Shown in pieces: positions 53,291 through 63,382 of a stretch of DNA of 64,000 nucleotides (positions are counted from its first letter, which is position 1; each line of letters begins with the position of its first letter). The position numbers were made by a program, and so were the translations under genes. Origin of the DNA: CADEED01 sp963842515 (GTDB lineage Bacteria > Pseudomonadota > Gammaproteobacteria > Steroidobacterales > Steroidobacteraceae); the NCBI GenBank assembly GCA_963842515.1, contig CAWJGO010000002.1, positions 434,001 through 498,000 of the forward strand, in the 5' to 3' direction. The notes below the pieces were generated by a model, which saw only the letters and a list, made by a program, of their open reading frames with translations, was not told the origin of the DNA and did not search any database.

Positions 53291-54472
53291 ATGTCCAGCA
53301 GCTTCCATTTCACGTCAGAGTCGGTTTCCGAAGGTCATCCGGACAAGGTCGCGGACCAGATCTCCGATGCGGTGCTCGATGCACTGCTGGCGCAGGACAA
53401 GCACTCGCGCGTCGGCGCCGAGACGCTCTGCAACACGGGTCTCGTGGTGCTCGCCGGTGAAATCACCAGCAAGGCCGTGGTCGACTTCCACCAGATCACG
53501 CGCGACACCATCAAGAAGATCGGCTACGACAACAGCGACTATGGCATCGACTACAAGGGTTGCGCCGTGCTCGTGGCGTACGACAAGCAATCACCCGACA
53601 TCGCGCAGGGCGTGGATGAAGGCAAGGGCTTGAACCTCGAACAGGGCGCCGGCGACCAGGGCATGATGTTCGGTTACGCGTGCAGCGAAACCGAAAGCCT
53701 GATGCCCCTGCCTATCTACCTCTCGCACCGCCTGGTCGAGAAGCAGGCGCAGCTGCGCAAGAACGGCAAGCTCAAGTGGCTGCGCCCGGACGCGAAGTCG
53801 CAGGTCACGGTGAAGTACGTCGACGGCAAGCCGGGCGAGATCGATACCGTGGTTCTCTCGACGCAGCATCACCCCGATGTCGAGCACAAGCACATCGAGC
53901 AGGCCGTGATCGAAGAGATCATCAAGCCGGTGCTCGCCGGGCAGACGCTCGCCAAGAACATCAAGTACCTCGTGAATCCGACCGGTCGCTTCGTGATCGG
54001 CGGACCGCAGGGCGATTGCGGTCTCACGGGCCGCAAGATCATTGTGGATACCTACGGTGGGGCCGCTCCGCACGGTGGTGGCGCGTTCTCCGGTAAAGAT
54101 CCCTCGAAGGTGGATCGTTCGGCGGCCTACGCCGCGCGGTACGTGGCCAAGAACATCGTTGCCGCGGGTCTCGCGGGCAAGTGCCAGGTGCAGATTTCCT
54201 ACGCGATCGGTGTTGCCCAACCGACCTCGGTCATGGTCACCACCTTTGGCACCGGTTCGGTCTCCGATGAGAAGCTCGAGGCGCTGGTCCGCCAGCACTT
54301 CGACCTGCGTCCGAAAGGCATCGTGCAGATGCTCGACCTGCTGCGTCCTATCTACGAGAAGACCGCCGCCTATGGCCACTTCGGCCGAAATGAACCGGAC
54401 TTCACCTGGGAGAAGACCGACAAGGCCGCCGTGCTGGCCGCTGATGCGGGAGTGGCTCGCAAGACGGCATAA
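53291..54472 (+). CDS. metK: S-adenosylmethionine synthetase
   Basis: 393 residues, standard length. FTSESVSEGHPDKVADQISD carries the His and Asp of the ATP site; GAGDQGMMFGYA and GGGAFSGKDPSKVDRSAAYA are the two MetK signatures, with KIIVDTYGGAAPHGGGAFSG between domains. It forms SAM from methionine and ATP. An AGAGG ribosome site precedes ATG 53291. An SAH riboswitch separates it from ahcY, which suggests that ahcY can be controlled independently of metK. Confidence 0.97.
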   Translation: MSSSFHFTSESVSEGHPDKVADQISDAVLDALLAQDKHSRVGAETLCNTGLVVLAGEITSKAVVDFHQITRDTIKKIGYDNSDYGIDYKGCAVLVAYDKQSPDIAQGVDEGKGLNLEQGAGDQGMMFGYACSETESLMPLPIYLSHRLVEKQAQLRKNGKLKWLRPDAKSQVTVKYVDGKPGEIDTVVLSTQHHPDVEHKHIEQAVIEEIIKPVLAGQTLAKNIKYLVNPTGRFVIGGPQGDCGLTGRKIIVDTYGGAAPHGGGAFSGKDPSKVDRSAAYAARYVAKNIVAAGLAGKCQVQISYAIGVAQPTSVMVTTFGTGSVSDEKLEALVRQHFDLRPKGIVQMLDLLRPIYEKTAAYGHFGRNEPDFTWEKTDKAAVLAADAGVARKTA

Positions 54473-54483
54473 CGTTTCCTAAA

Positions 54484-54540
54484 GGCGGTTCTACCGAGGA
54501 GCGCTGCAGCGTCGTACGACGCGAGGCTCGGAGGACCGCC
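54484..54540 (+). ncRNA. S-adenosylhomocysteine (SAH) riboswitch
   Basis: The sequence matches the SAH riboswitch consensus as I know it: CCGAGGAGCGCTGC (54494-54507) and AGGCTCGG (54524-54531). GGCGGTTCT (54484-54492) pairs with AGGACCGCC (54532-54540) as P1, CCGAG with CTCGG extends it, and GCGTC-GTAC-GACGC (54509-54522) is a hairpin. It lies 50 bases upstream of the ahcY start. Known members switch on ahcY when SAH accumulates. Family knowledge also has a pseudoknot, which I did not draw fully. Confidence 0.92.
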
Positions 54541-54589
54541 GATCGATTCCAACGGCGCTCTCTAAATGGAACTAAATAGAGAGGTTTAT

Positions 54590-56014
<1,425 letters not shown>

Positions 56015-56020
56015 TAACTG

Positions 56021-56890
56021 ATGACGGCAAAAATTCTCGACGGAAAAGCCGTCGCAGCAAAAGAGAGAGCGAAGTCGGCGGCGAGAGCCGCCGACTTCAT
56101 TTCGAAGTACGGGCGTGCGCCGGGGCTCGCGGTGGTGAAGGTGGGCGAAGACCCGGCCTCCGCCGTGTACGTGCGCAACAAGCGCAAAGCCTGCGAGGAG
56201 TGCGGTATCGCATCCTTCGCGCACGACCTGCCCGTCACGACTTCGCGCGAGCAACTGCTGGCGCTCATCGAGACTTTGAATGCCGACGACCGCGTCGATG
56301 GAATCCTGCTGCAGTTGCCGTTGCCCAAGGGTCTCGACAGCACGGAAATCATGGACACCATCGATCCGGCCAAGGATGTCGATGGTTTCCATCCCACCAA
56401 CACCGGGTTGTTAGCGCAGAAGCGTCCGGGCCTTCGCCCCTGCACGCCGTGGGGCGTCATCCGCCTCGCACAGGATTACCAGCTCGAGCTCACCGGCTTG
56501 CGCGCGGTGGTGGTCGGGGCATCGAATATCGTCGGGCGTCCGATGGCTCTGGAGTTGCTGCTGGCGCGATCCACGGTCACCGTGTGCCACACGGGCACGC
56601 GTGATCTGCGCGGCGAAGTCGAGCGGGCCGAGCTCGTGGTGGCCGCGGTCGGCAAGGCCGCCTACATACCGGGCGAATGGATTCGCGACGGCGCGATCGT
56701 CTTCGACGTGGGCATCAACCGCGGCGCTGATGGCAAACTTTGCGGGGACGTGGAATTCGCGGCGGCCGCGGAACGCGCGTCCTGGATCACACCGGTGCCT
56801 GGCGGTGTCGGACCCATGACCATCGCGATGTTGCTCTCGAACACCGTGGATGCGGCACTGGCGCGGCAAGGCGCGCGCCAGTCGCAGTGA
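56021..56890 (+). CDS. folD: Bifunctional methylene-THF dehydrogenase/methenyl-THF cyclohydrolase
   Basis: 289 residues. Catalytic motif SAVYVRNKRKACEECGI has the active-site Tyr and Lys, ILLQLPLPKGLDSTEIMDTI and PAKDVDGFHPTNTG are family signatures, and VVVGASNIVGRPMALELLLA is the NADP site; TPVPGGVGPMTIAML closes the fold. It interconverts methylene-THF and formyl-THF. It begins six bases after ahcY and so falls in the SAM-cycle operon. Formate dehydrogenase genes follow 36 bases later. Confidence 0.96.
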   Translation: MTAKILDGKAVAAKERAKSAARAADFISKYGRAPGLAVVKVGEDPASAVYVRNKRKACEECGIASFAHDLPVTTSREQLLALIETLNADDRVDGILLQLPLPKGLDSTEIMDTIDPAKDVDGFHPTNTGLLAQKRPGLRPCTPWGVIRLAQDYQLELTGLRAVVVGASNIVGRPMALELLLARSTVTVCHTGTRDLRGEVERAELVVAAVGKAAYIPGEWIRDGAIVFDVGINRGADGKLCGDVEFAAAAERASWITPVPGGVGPMTIAMLLSNTVDAALARQGARQSQ

Positions 56891-56926
56891 CGTCGGGACC
56901 TTATTCCCGGGTGTAGACTCGGGCCC

Positions 56927-57778
56927 ATGAAAAGCCCGGCTCATCGGGAAATTCAAATCGACGCCTTGCGCGACGCCGGCAACGTGCATCGCGCCGATGC
57001 CATTGCAGTCGAAGAACCGCTGGAAATCCGTCTGCTCAAAGAGGGTGCCTCCGAAAACGGCGGTACAGGCCGGCCCATCTCCATCACCATGCGCACGCCG
57101 GGCAACGATTCCGAGCTCGCCCTGGGATTTCTGTACGGCGAAGCGCTGATCCGCGAGCCGCGCGATGTCATCGAGGTTCGGCCCTGCGGGCCGTCCGGCA
57201 ACGTCGTGCGCGTAACAGTGCGCGCCGACCTGCCGCTCGATCTTGACCGGCTCAATCGCAATTTCTACACGACCTCGAGTTGCGGCGTGTGTGGCAAGGC
57301 TTCCATCGAAGCGGTGACCGCGAGCGCCGGCATACGCCCCGTGACCAGCGGGATTTCCGTTCGCGAGTCGGTGCTGCGCACGTTGCCCGATCTGCTCAAG
57401 GCTTCCCAGGCCGGCTTTGCCGAAACGGGCGGCATGCATGCCGTGGGCTTGTTCACCGTGGAAGGCGAGCTCATCGCCAGCCGCGAAGATGTCGGGCGCC
57501 ACAACGCCATGGACAAGCTGGCGGGCGCGGCATTGCGTGCCGGTGAATTGCCATGGAATGAGCGGATCGTGTTGCTGTCGGGACGCGCTAGCTTCGAACT
57601 GATCCAGAAGGCCATGATGGCCGGCGCTCCGCTGGTCGCCGCCATCGGCGCACCATCCACGCTCGCCGTGGAGCTGGCCCAATCGGCGGGCATCACGCTG
57701 GTGGCTTTCCTGCGGCCCGGCGGCTGCAATGTCTACTGCCATCCTGCGCGCGTTCGTCCGGCGCGGGGCGAGTCATGA
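56927..57778 (+). CDS. fdhD: Formate dehydrogenase sulfurtransferase FdhD
   Basis: 283 residues. The mobile Cys loop is TTSSCGVCGKASIEAV with Cys119 and Cys122, the sulfur-carrying pair. Other motifs: TPGNDSELALGFLYGEALI, GGMHAVGLFTVEGELIASRE and DVGRHNAMDKLAGAAL. FdhD passes sulfur from IscS to the molybdenum cofactor, which is needed for formate dehydrogenase activity. It overlaps fdsG by four bases. In Cupriavidus fds operons the equivalent gene (fdsC) lies after fdsA; here it leads. Confidence 0.95.
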   Translation: MKSPAHREIQIDALRDAGNVHRADAIAVEEPLEIRLLKEGASENGGTGRPISITMRTPGNDSELALGFLYGEALIREPRDVIEVRPCGPSGNVVRVTVRADLPLDLDRLNRNFYTTSSCGVCGKASIEAVTASAGIRPVTSGISVRESVLRTLPDLLKASQAGFAETGGMHAVGLFTVEGELIASREDVGRHNAMDKLAGAALRAGELPWNERIVLLSGRASFELIQKAMMAGAPLVAAIGAPSTLAVELAQSAGITLVAFLRPGGCNVYCHPARVRPARGES

Positions 57779-58254
57779 CGCTCGCGAGCGCGACCATCGA
57801 GAGATGCGTCGACGCCGCGGTGGAGAAGATGAGCGGCGAGCCGGGCCCGCTGCTCGAGATCCTGCACGCGGTTCAGAACGAGCTGGGCTGTGTGCCGTCC
57901 GAGTCCGTGCCGTTGATTGCGGACGCGCTCAATCTGTCGCGCGCCGAAGTGCACGGCGTAGTGAGTTTCTATCACCATTTTCGTGCGGCGCCCGCCGGAC
58001 AGCACACGCTCAAGCTGTGCCGGGCGGAAGCCTGCAAATCCATGGGCGGAGATGCGCTTGCCGCTTTCGCCATGCGGCGACTGGGCGTGCAATTCGGTGA
58101 AACCCGCGCCGATGGTCTGGTGACGCTCGATGCTGTGTACTGCCTGGGCAACTGCGCCTGCGCTCCTTCCGCGATGATCGACGGCGAACTGTGGGGCAGG
58201 GTCGGGAAGCGAACGATCGACGATTTCGCCGAAGGCTGGAGCGTGCCCGAATGA
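57775..58254 (+). CDS. fdsG: NAD-dependent formate dehydrogenase gamma subunit (NuoE-like)
   Basis: 159 residues, thioredoxin-like [2Fe-2S] protein. Cluster ligands are the two Cys in LCRAEACKSMGG and two in CLGNCACAPSAM. N-terminal helices carry LLEILHAVQNELGCVPSESV, then VHGVVSFYHHFR, typical of NuoE/FdsG. It relays electrons between the FMN subunit and alpha subunit clusters. ATGA overlaps join it to both fdhD and fdsB. Confidence 0.94.
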   Translation: MTLASATIERCVDAAVEKMSGEPGPLLEILHAVQNELGCVPSESVPLIADALNLSRAEVHGVVSFYHHFRAAPAGQHTLKLCRAEACKSMGGDALAAFAMRRLGVQFGETRADGLVTLDAVYCLGNCACAPSAMIDGELWGRVGKRTIDDFAEGWSVPE

Positions 58255-59813
58255 GCGCGCGTGCAACGGTGAAGGTGTTCGTTCCTGGCGATGCGGGCGC
58301 GAAGTCGGTGGGCGCCGATGGTGTCGCGAATGCGCTCATTCGCGAATGCCGGCGGCGCGAGCTGCCGATTCACCTCGTGCGCAACGGGTCTCGCGGGCTC
58401 TACTGGCTCGAGCCGCTGATCGAGGTGCAGACCGATACCGGCCGGGTCGCGTATGGCCCCGTTCGTCCCGAAGATGTTTCCGCGCTTCTGACGGCCGGCT
58501 TGCTCGACGGCGGGCCGCACGCGCTGAGACTCGGTGACATCGAGCGCCACGAATGGCTGCGCAGCCAGCAAAGATTGACCACGGCGCGTCTCGGCGTGGT
58601 GGACCCCGGTGACATCGACGACTACATCTCCCACGGCGGCTACGCAGGATTGAGCGCGGCGCTGACGATGCCGCCGCAGGAAATCGTGCGCGCGGTGACG
58701 GAATCCGGCTTGCGGGGACGCGGTGGCGCCGCATTCCCCACCGGGATCAAGTGGCAGACCGTTCACGACCAGCACGCCGCGCAGAAGTACATCGCCTGCA
58801 ACGCGGACGAGGGGGATTCCGGAACGTTCTCGGATCGCATGCTCATGGAGGGCGATCCGTTCTCGCTGATCGAAGGCATGACCATTGCGGGGCTCGCGGT
58901 CGGCGCCACACGCGGCTACCTCTACCTGCGCGTGGAATACCCGCACGCGGCGCTCGCACTGTCGAAGGCACTGCGCGTGGCGCGCGAACGCGGCTATCTC
59001 GGGCCCAACCTGCGTGACAGCGGCCGCGACTTCGACATCGCGGTGCGTCTCGGCGCCGGCGCCTACATCTGCGGGGAAGAAACTTCCATGCTCGAGAGCC
59101 TCGAAGGCCGGCGTGGTGAGGTACGGGTGCGGCCGCCGATGCCCGCCATCAAGGGGTTGTTTGGCCAACCCACGGTGGTGAACAACGTGGTGACCCTGGC
59201 AACGGTGCCTGTGGTCATGGCTCGCGGCGCCGCGTTCTACCGTGACTTCGGCCTCGGCAAGTCGCGCGGCACGGTGCCGTTTCAGCTCGCCGGCAACGTG
59301 AAGCATGGCGGCCTCGTGGAACGGGCGTTCGGGCTCACCGTCAACCAGCTCGTGCACGACTACGGCGGGGGCACGGCCAGCGGCCGGCCGGTTCGCGCCG
59401 TGCAGATCGGCGGGCCGCTCGGCGCCTATCTACCGCCGTCCGAATTCGATACGCCACTCGAGTACGAAGCATTGACGGCGAAGAACGCGCTGCTCGGTCA
59501 CGGCGGCGTCGTGGTATTCGACGACACCGTCGACATGGCGGGCATGGCACGTTACGCGCTGGAATTCTGTGCCATCGAATCTTGCGGCAAGTGCACTCCA
59601 TGCCGCATTGGTTCCGCGCGCGGCGTCGAGCTCATGGATCGAATCATTGCCGGCCGCGCAACGGCGCCGACCTCTTCGCGTGCGCTTGACGTGGCGCTGC
59701 TCGATGAGCTCTGCGACACCATGGCCGCGGGGTCGTTGTGCGGGCTCGGCGGCCTGACCCCGTTCCCGGTGCGCAGCGCGCTCCTGCATTTCCGCAAGGA
59801 TTTCCTGGGTTAG
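58251..59813 (+). CDS. fdsB: NAD-dependent formate dehydrogenase beta subunit (NuoF-like)
   Basis: 520 residues from ATG 58251 in an ATGA overlap with fdsG. A thioredoxin-like N-terminal region (about 1-110) precedes the flavin/NAD domain: SGLRGRGGAAFPTGIKW, ACNADEGDSGTFSDRMLMEG, GAYICGEETSMLESLEGRRG. The [4Fe-4S] motif is ESCGKCTPCRIGSARG with the fourth Cys in AGSLCGLGG. It passes electrons from formate oxidation to NAD+ through FMN. fdsA follows four bases after its stop. Confidence 0.95.
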   Translation: MSARATVKVFVPGDAGAKSVGADGVANALIRECRRRELPIHLVRNGSRGLYWLEPLIEVQTDTGRVAYGPVRPEDVSALLTAGLLDGGPHALRLGDIERHEWLRSQQRLTTARLGVVDPGDIDDYISHGGYAGLSAALTMPPQEIVRAVTESGLRGRGGAAFPTGIKWQTVHDQHAAQKYIACNADEGDSGTFSDRMLMEGDPFSLIEGMTIAGLAVGATRGYLYLRVEYPHAALALSKALRVARERGYLGPNLRDSGRDFDIAVRLGAGAYICGEETSMLESLEGRRGEVRVRPPMPAIKGLFGQPTVVNNVVTLATVPVVMARGAAFYRDFGLGKSRGTVPFQLAGNVKHGGLVERAFGLTVNQLVHDYGGGTASGRPVRAVQIGGPLGAYLPPSEFDTPLEYEALTAKNALLGHGGVVVFDDTVDMAGMARYALEFCAIESCGKCTPCRIGSARGVELMDRIIAGRATAPTSSRALDVALLDELCDTMAAGSLCGLGGLTPFPVRSALLHFRKDFLG

Positions 59814-59817
59814 ACAG

Positions 59818-62685
59818 ATGCACGCGCAGAACTATCACGACCTCGGAACTCCCGCCGCCAACGGGCCAGTGACGCTCGAGATCACGCTGGAGATTGACGG
59901 TGTGCAAGTTACCGTGCCGGCAGGCACCTCGATCATGCGCGCGGCGGCGCTTGCCGGTGGCGACATCCCGAAACTTTGCGCCACCGATACGTTGAAGGCT
60001 TTCGGTTCATGCCGCGTGTGCCTGGTCGAAATCGAGGGCCGCAAGGGGTTTCCGGCCTCTTGCACGACAGAAGTGGCCAGCGGCATGAAGGTGCTCACGC
60101 ACAGCGGGCAGTTGACGAAGCTGCGCCGCAGTGTTCTCGAGCTGTACGTGTCCGAACATCCCATGGGAAGCTGTCCCGACAGCAGCCGTTGCGAGGTGGA
60201 AACCCTTGCTGCCGCGCATGGAATTGGCCAGTCGCGGTTCGCCACGACGCAGACCTCGCGCGGCTTGCAGACGCCGAAAGCCGTGGATTCCAGCAATCCG
60301 TATTTCCGCTTCGACAACGATCTGTGCATCGTCTGTTCGCGTTGTGTTCGCGCTTGCGAAGACACGCAGGGTACGTTCGCCTTGACCATCGAGGGCCGCG
60401 GCCTCGAGTCGCGCGTGTCAGCCTCCCAGCAGCAGCCCTTCCTCGAATCCGAATGCGTGTCCTGCGGCGCGTGCATCGAGGCCTGTCCCACGGGTGCGCT
60501 CATGGAAAAATCGGCTTTGTCCGCTGGGCTGGCCGCCGGCCTGCCGCAGCAGGCTGTCGCGACCACCTGCGCGTATTGCGGCGTGGGCTGCTCGCTCATC
60601 GCCGAGATCACCGATGGCGCGGTGTCGCGCATGGTGCCCAACAGGGATGGCCGCGCCAACCAGGGTCATGCCTGCGTCAAAGGGCGGTTCGCCTACGGAT
60701 ACGCCACGCACGCGGACCGCGTCACGAAGCCGATGATTCGCAAACGCATCACTGACGAGTGGCGTGAGGTGAGTTGGGAAGAGGCCTTCGCGTACGCGGC
60801 GTCCGAATTCAAGCGCATCCAGGCCCGCTATGGCCGCGATTCGGTCGGCGGCATCACCTCTTCACGCTGCACCAACGAAGAAACCTTCCTGGTGCAGAAG
60901 CTGGTGCGCGCGGCGTTCGGCACTAACAACGTGGATACCTGCGCGCGCGTCTGCCATTCGCCGACTGGCTATGGCCTCAAGCACACGCTCGGTGAGTCGG
61001 CCGGCACGCAGGAGTTCGTCTCGGTGCAGCACGCCGACGTCATCATGGTGATCGGTGCCAGTCCCACCGAAGCGCATCCGGTTTTCGCCTCGCAGATGAA
61101 GCGCCGCCTGCGCGCCGGGGCGCGGCTCATCGTCCTCGATCCGCGGGCTATCGGCCTGGTCAAATCACCGCACGTCGAAGCCGACTATCACCTGCGCCTG
61201 CTGCCGGGCACGAACGTGGCCGTCATCAACGCGCTGGCACATGTAGTGGTGACCGAGGGCCTGACGAAAGAGCAATACATCGCCGATCGTTGCGAACGAG
61301 AGTCCTACGCGCGGTGGCGGTCGTTCATCGCCGATCCGAACAACTCGCCGGAGGCGATGGAGAACATCAGTGGTGTGCCGGCCGCGCTGGTTCGGGGCGC
61401 CGCGCGCCTGTACGCGAACGGTCCGAACAGCGCCATCTATTACGGCCTCGGAGTCACCGAGCACAGCCAGGGCACCACCATGGTGATGGGCATCGCCAAT
61501 CTAGCCATGGCGACCGGCAATCTCGGCCGCGAGGGCGTGGGCGTGAGTCCGTTGCGCGGCCAGAACAATGTGCAGGGCTCCTGCGACATGGGCTCGTTCC
61601 CGCACGAGTACAGTGGCTACCGGCACGTGTCCGATGACGCGACCCGCGCGCTGTTCGAATCCATGTGGAAGGTGCAGCTGGGCTCGGAACCGGGACTGCG
61701 CATTCCCAACATGTTCGAGGCGGCGCTCGATGGCTCGTTCCGCGGCATGTACATCCAGGGCGAGGATTTCGCGCAGTCCGATCCGAACACGGCGCACGTG
61801 ACTGCCGCGCTCTCGGCCATGGAATGCATCGTCATTCAAGACATCTTCCACAACGAAACCTCGCAATTCGCCCATGTGTTCCTGCCCGGATCTTCATTCC
61901 TGGAGAAAGACGGCACGTTCACCAATGCCGAGCGGCGCATATCCCGCGTACGCAAGATCATCGAACCGCTGGCCGGTCTCGCCGACTGGCAAGCCACGAT
62001 GGGCCTCTCGAATGCGCTGGGATACCCGATGAGCTACACGCATCCCTCGCAGGTCATGGACGAGATCGCGGCGCTCACACCCACGTTCCAGGGCGTGAGC
62101 TATGAGAAGTTAGACCGCCTGGGATCTATCCAGTGGCCCTGCAACGACCAGGCGCCCGCGGGCACGCCGACCATGCACGTGGGTACGTTCGTGCGTGGCA
62201 AAGGCAAGTTTTACGTCACGGCCTATGTGCCCACGAATGAGCGCACGTCGGCGCGTTATCCACTGCTGCTCACCACCGGACGCGTGCTCACGCAGTACAA
62301 CGTCGGCGCGCAGACTCGCCGCACGGCCAACATGACCTGGCACAGCGAGGACCGCCTCGAGCTGCATCCGCACGACGCCGAGGCGCGCGGCATCGAGCAT
62401 GGCGACTGGGTGGGCATTACCAGCCGCGCCGGCGACACGGTGTTGCGCGTGGAGATCACCGACCGTGTGGCGCCCGGCGTGGTGTACACCACGTTCCATT
62501 TTCCGGAATCGGGCGCGAACCTCATCACCACCGAAAATTCCGACTGGGCCACGAATTGCCCGGAATACAAAGTCACCGCCGTGCAGGTGGTGAAAGTGGC
62601 GCAGCCGGCCGCGTGGCAACTGCGGCGCCAGGCGGAAATTCCGGCGGAGCCGCGCCAACGTCGCGAAGAGCGATCGACGAGCTGA
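59818..62685 (+). CDS. fdsA: NAD-dependent formate dehydrogenase alpha subunit (molybdoenzyme)
   Basis: 955 residues. N-terminal [2Fe-2S] plant-type domain (CATDTLKAFGSCRVC...SCTTEV). A His-Cys region follows (HPMGSCPDSSRC, 114-125), then two ferredoxin clusters (CIVCSRCVRACE, CVSCGACIEACP), a proximal cluster (CAYCGVGC) and the bis-MGD domain. The molybdenum ligand is Cys in CARVCHSPTGYG (no selenocysteine). The C-terminal MGD domain has TTGRVLTQYNVGAQTRRTAN. It oxidises formate to CO2 in the cytoplasm. Oddity: the His-Cys region has two Cys where NuoG/FdsA relatives usually have three. Confidence 0.95.
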   Translation: MHAQNYHDLGTPAANGPVTLEITLEIDGVQVTVPAGTSIMRAAALAGGDIPKLCATDTLKAFGSCRVCLVEIEGRKGFPASCTTEVASGMKVLTHSGQLTKLRRSVLELYVSEHPMGSCPDSSRCEVETLAAAHGIGQSRFATTQTSRGLQTPKAVDSSNPYFRFDNDLCIVCSRCVRACEDTQGTFALTIEGRGLESRVSASQQQPFLESECVSCGACIEACPTGALMEKSALSAGLAAGLPQQAVATTCAYCGVGCSLIAEITDGAVSRMVPNRDGRANQGHACVKGRFAYGYATHADRVTKPMIRKRITDEWREVSWEEAFAYAASEFKRIQARYGRDSVGGITSSRCTNEETFLVQKLVRAAFGTNNVDTCARVCHSPTGYGLKHTLGESAGTQEFVSVQHADVIMVIGASPTEAHPVFASQMKRRLRAGARLIVLDPRAIGLVKSPHVEADYHLRLLPGTNVAVINALAHVVVTEGLTKEQYIADRCERESYARWRSFIADPNNSPEAMENISGVPAALVRGAARLYANGPNSAIYYGLGVTEHSQGTTMVMGIANLAMATGNLGREGVGVSPLRGQNNVQGSCDMGSFPHEYSGYRHVSDDATRALFESMWKVQLGSEPGLRIPNMFEAALDGSFRGMYIQGEDFAQSDPNTAHVTAALSAMECIVIQDIFHNETSQFAHVFLPGSSFLEKDGTFTNAERRISRVRKIIEPLAGLADWQATMGLSNALGYPMSYTHPSQVMDEIAALTPTFQGVSYEKLDRLGSIQWPCNDQAPAGTPTMHVGTFVRGKGKFYVTAYVPTNERTSARYPLLLTTGRVLTQYNVGAQTRRTANMTWHSEDRLELHPHDAEARGIEHGDWVGITSRAGDTVLRVEITDRVAPGVVYTTFHFPESGANLITTENSDWATNCPEYKVTAVQVVKVAQPAAWQLRRQAEIPAEPRQRREERSTS

Positions 62686-62688
62686 CCC

Positions 62689-62907
62689 ATGGACATTCGG
62701 CGGCTCGTTGCGATGGCCAATGACATCGCTGCCTTCTTCGATTCCGATCCTGACAAGGCCGTGGCTGCCGAAGGGGTGCGATTCCACCTCGCGCGATTCT
62801 GGGACCCGCGCATGCGGCGTGAGATCATTGCGCACGTCGGCGACGGCGGGCAGGGGCTCTCGCCCACGGCCCGCTCGGGTGTGGAACTGCTCGTCGCAAA
62901 ACAGTGA
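62689..62907 (+). CDS. fdsD: Formate dehydrogenase delta subunit
   Basis: 72 residues starting three bases after fdsA. The short helical sequence RRLVAMANDIAAFFDSDPDK, then VRFHLARFWDPRMRREIIAH, matches FdsD proteins, which are essential for assembly or stability of the soluble enzyme though without cofactors. Its stop overlaps a possible GTG start of the next gene. Confidence 0.9.
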   Translation: MDIRRLVAMANDIAAFFDSDPDKAVAAEGVRFHLARFWDPRMRREIIAHVGDGGQGLSPTARSGVELLVAKQ

Positions 62908-62915
62908 GGAAGGAA

Positions 62916-63299
62916 GTGGACAATGCCGCGCCAATCCACCCGTACGCCACGTTCCTCGACATCAAGTTTCCGGCACTGGAAGTGGTGGATGTGCCACGCG
63001 TGGTCGACGCGGTGAAAGACCGCTGGTTCAACCAGACATTGTGCAAGGTAAACGATTCGGTGCTGCGTCTCGGGGTCATGCAGGGTGAATATCACTGGCA
63101 CAAACACGACAACGACGACGAGTTGTTCTTCGTGCTCGAGGGGCGGTTTTTCGTTGACCTCGAAGATCGCAGCGTGGAGCTTCTGCCGTGGCAGGGATTC
63201 ACCGTGCCGAAGGGCGTGGTGCATCGGACGCGGGCGCCGCAGCGCGCGGTGATCCTCATGATGGAGACCGCCTCGATCGTGCCAACCGGGGATGCCTGA
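62916..63299 (+). CDS. Small cupin-domain protein
   Basis: 127 residues from GTG 62916, preferred because GAGGAAGG lies just before it; GTG 62904 overlapping the fdsD stop is the alternative. A single cupin: VMQGEYHWHKHDNDDELFFV (G-x5-H-x-H-x4-E pattern) and LLPWQGFTVPKGVVHRTRAP, giving the His, His, Glu and His metal set. The role is unknown. Its place at the end of the formate dehydrogenase operon might indicate sugar/acid isomerisation or small-molecule sensing, but that is a guess. Confidence 0.8.
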   Translation: MDNAAPIHPYATFLDIKFPALEVVDVPRVVDAVKDRWFNQTLCKVNDSVLRLGVMQGEYHWHKHDNDDELFFVLEGRFFVDLEDRSVELLPWQGFTVPKGVVHRTRAPQRAVILMMETASIVPTGDA

Positions 63300-63382
63300 G
63301 CGCGAGCTAATAGCCCAAATCAATGAAAGTGAGGTGCGATGCGCTCCCCGGCGCCCTGGACGCCGTGTCAGTATTGCGCCCC

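Noticed and set aside
54484..54540. SAM-II or SAM-V riboswitch considered for the ahcY leader
   Set aside because: The CCGAGGAGCGCTGC and AGGCTCGG pair is specific to the SAH class, and the location before ahcY agrees.
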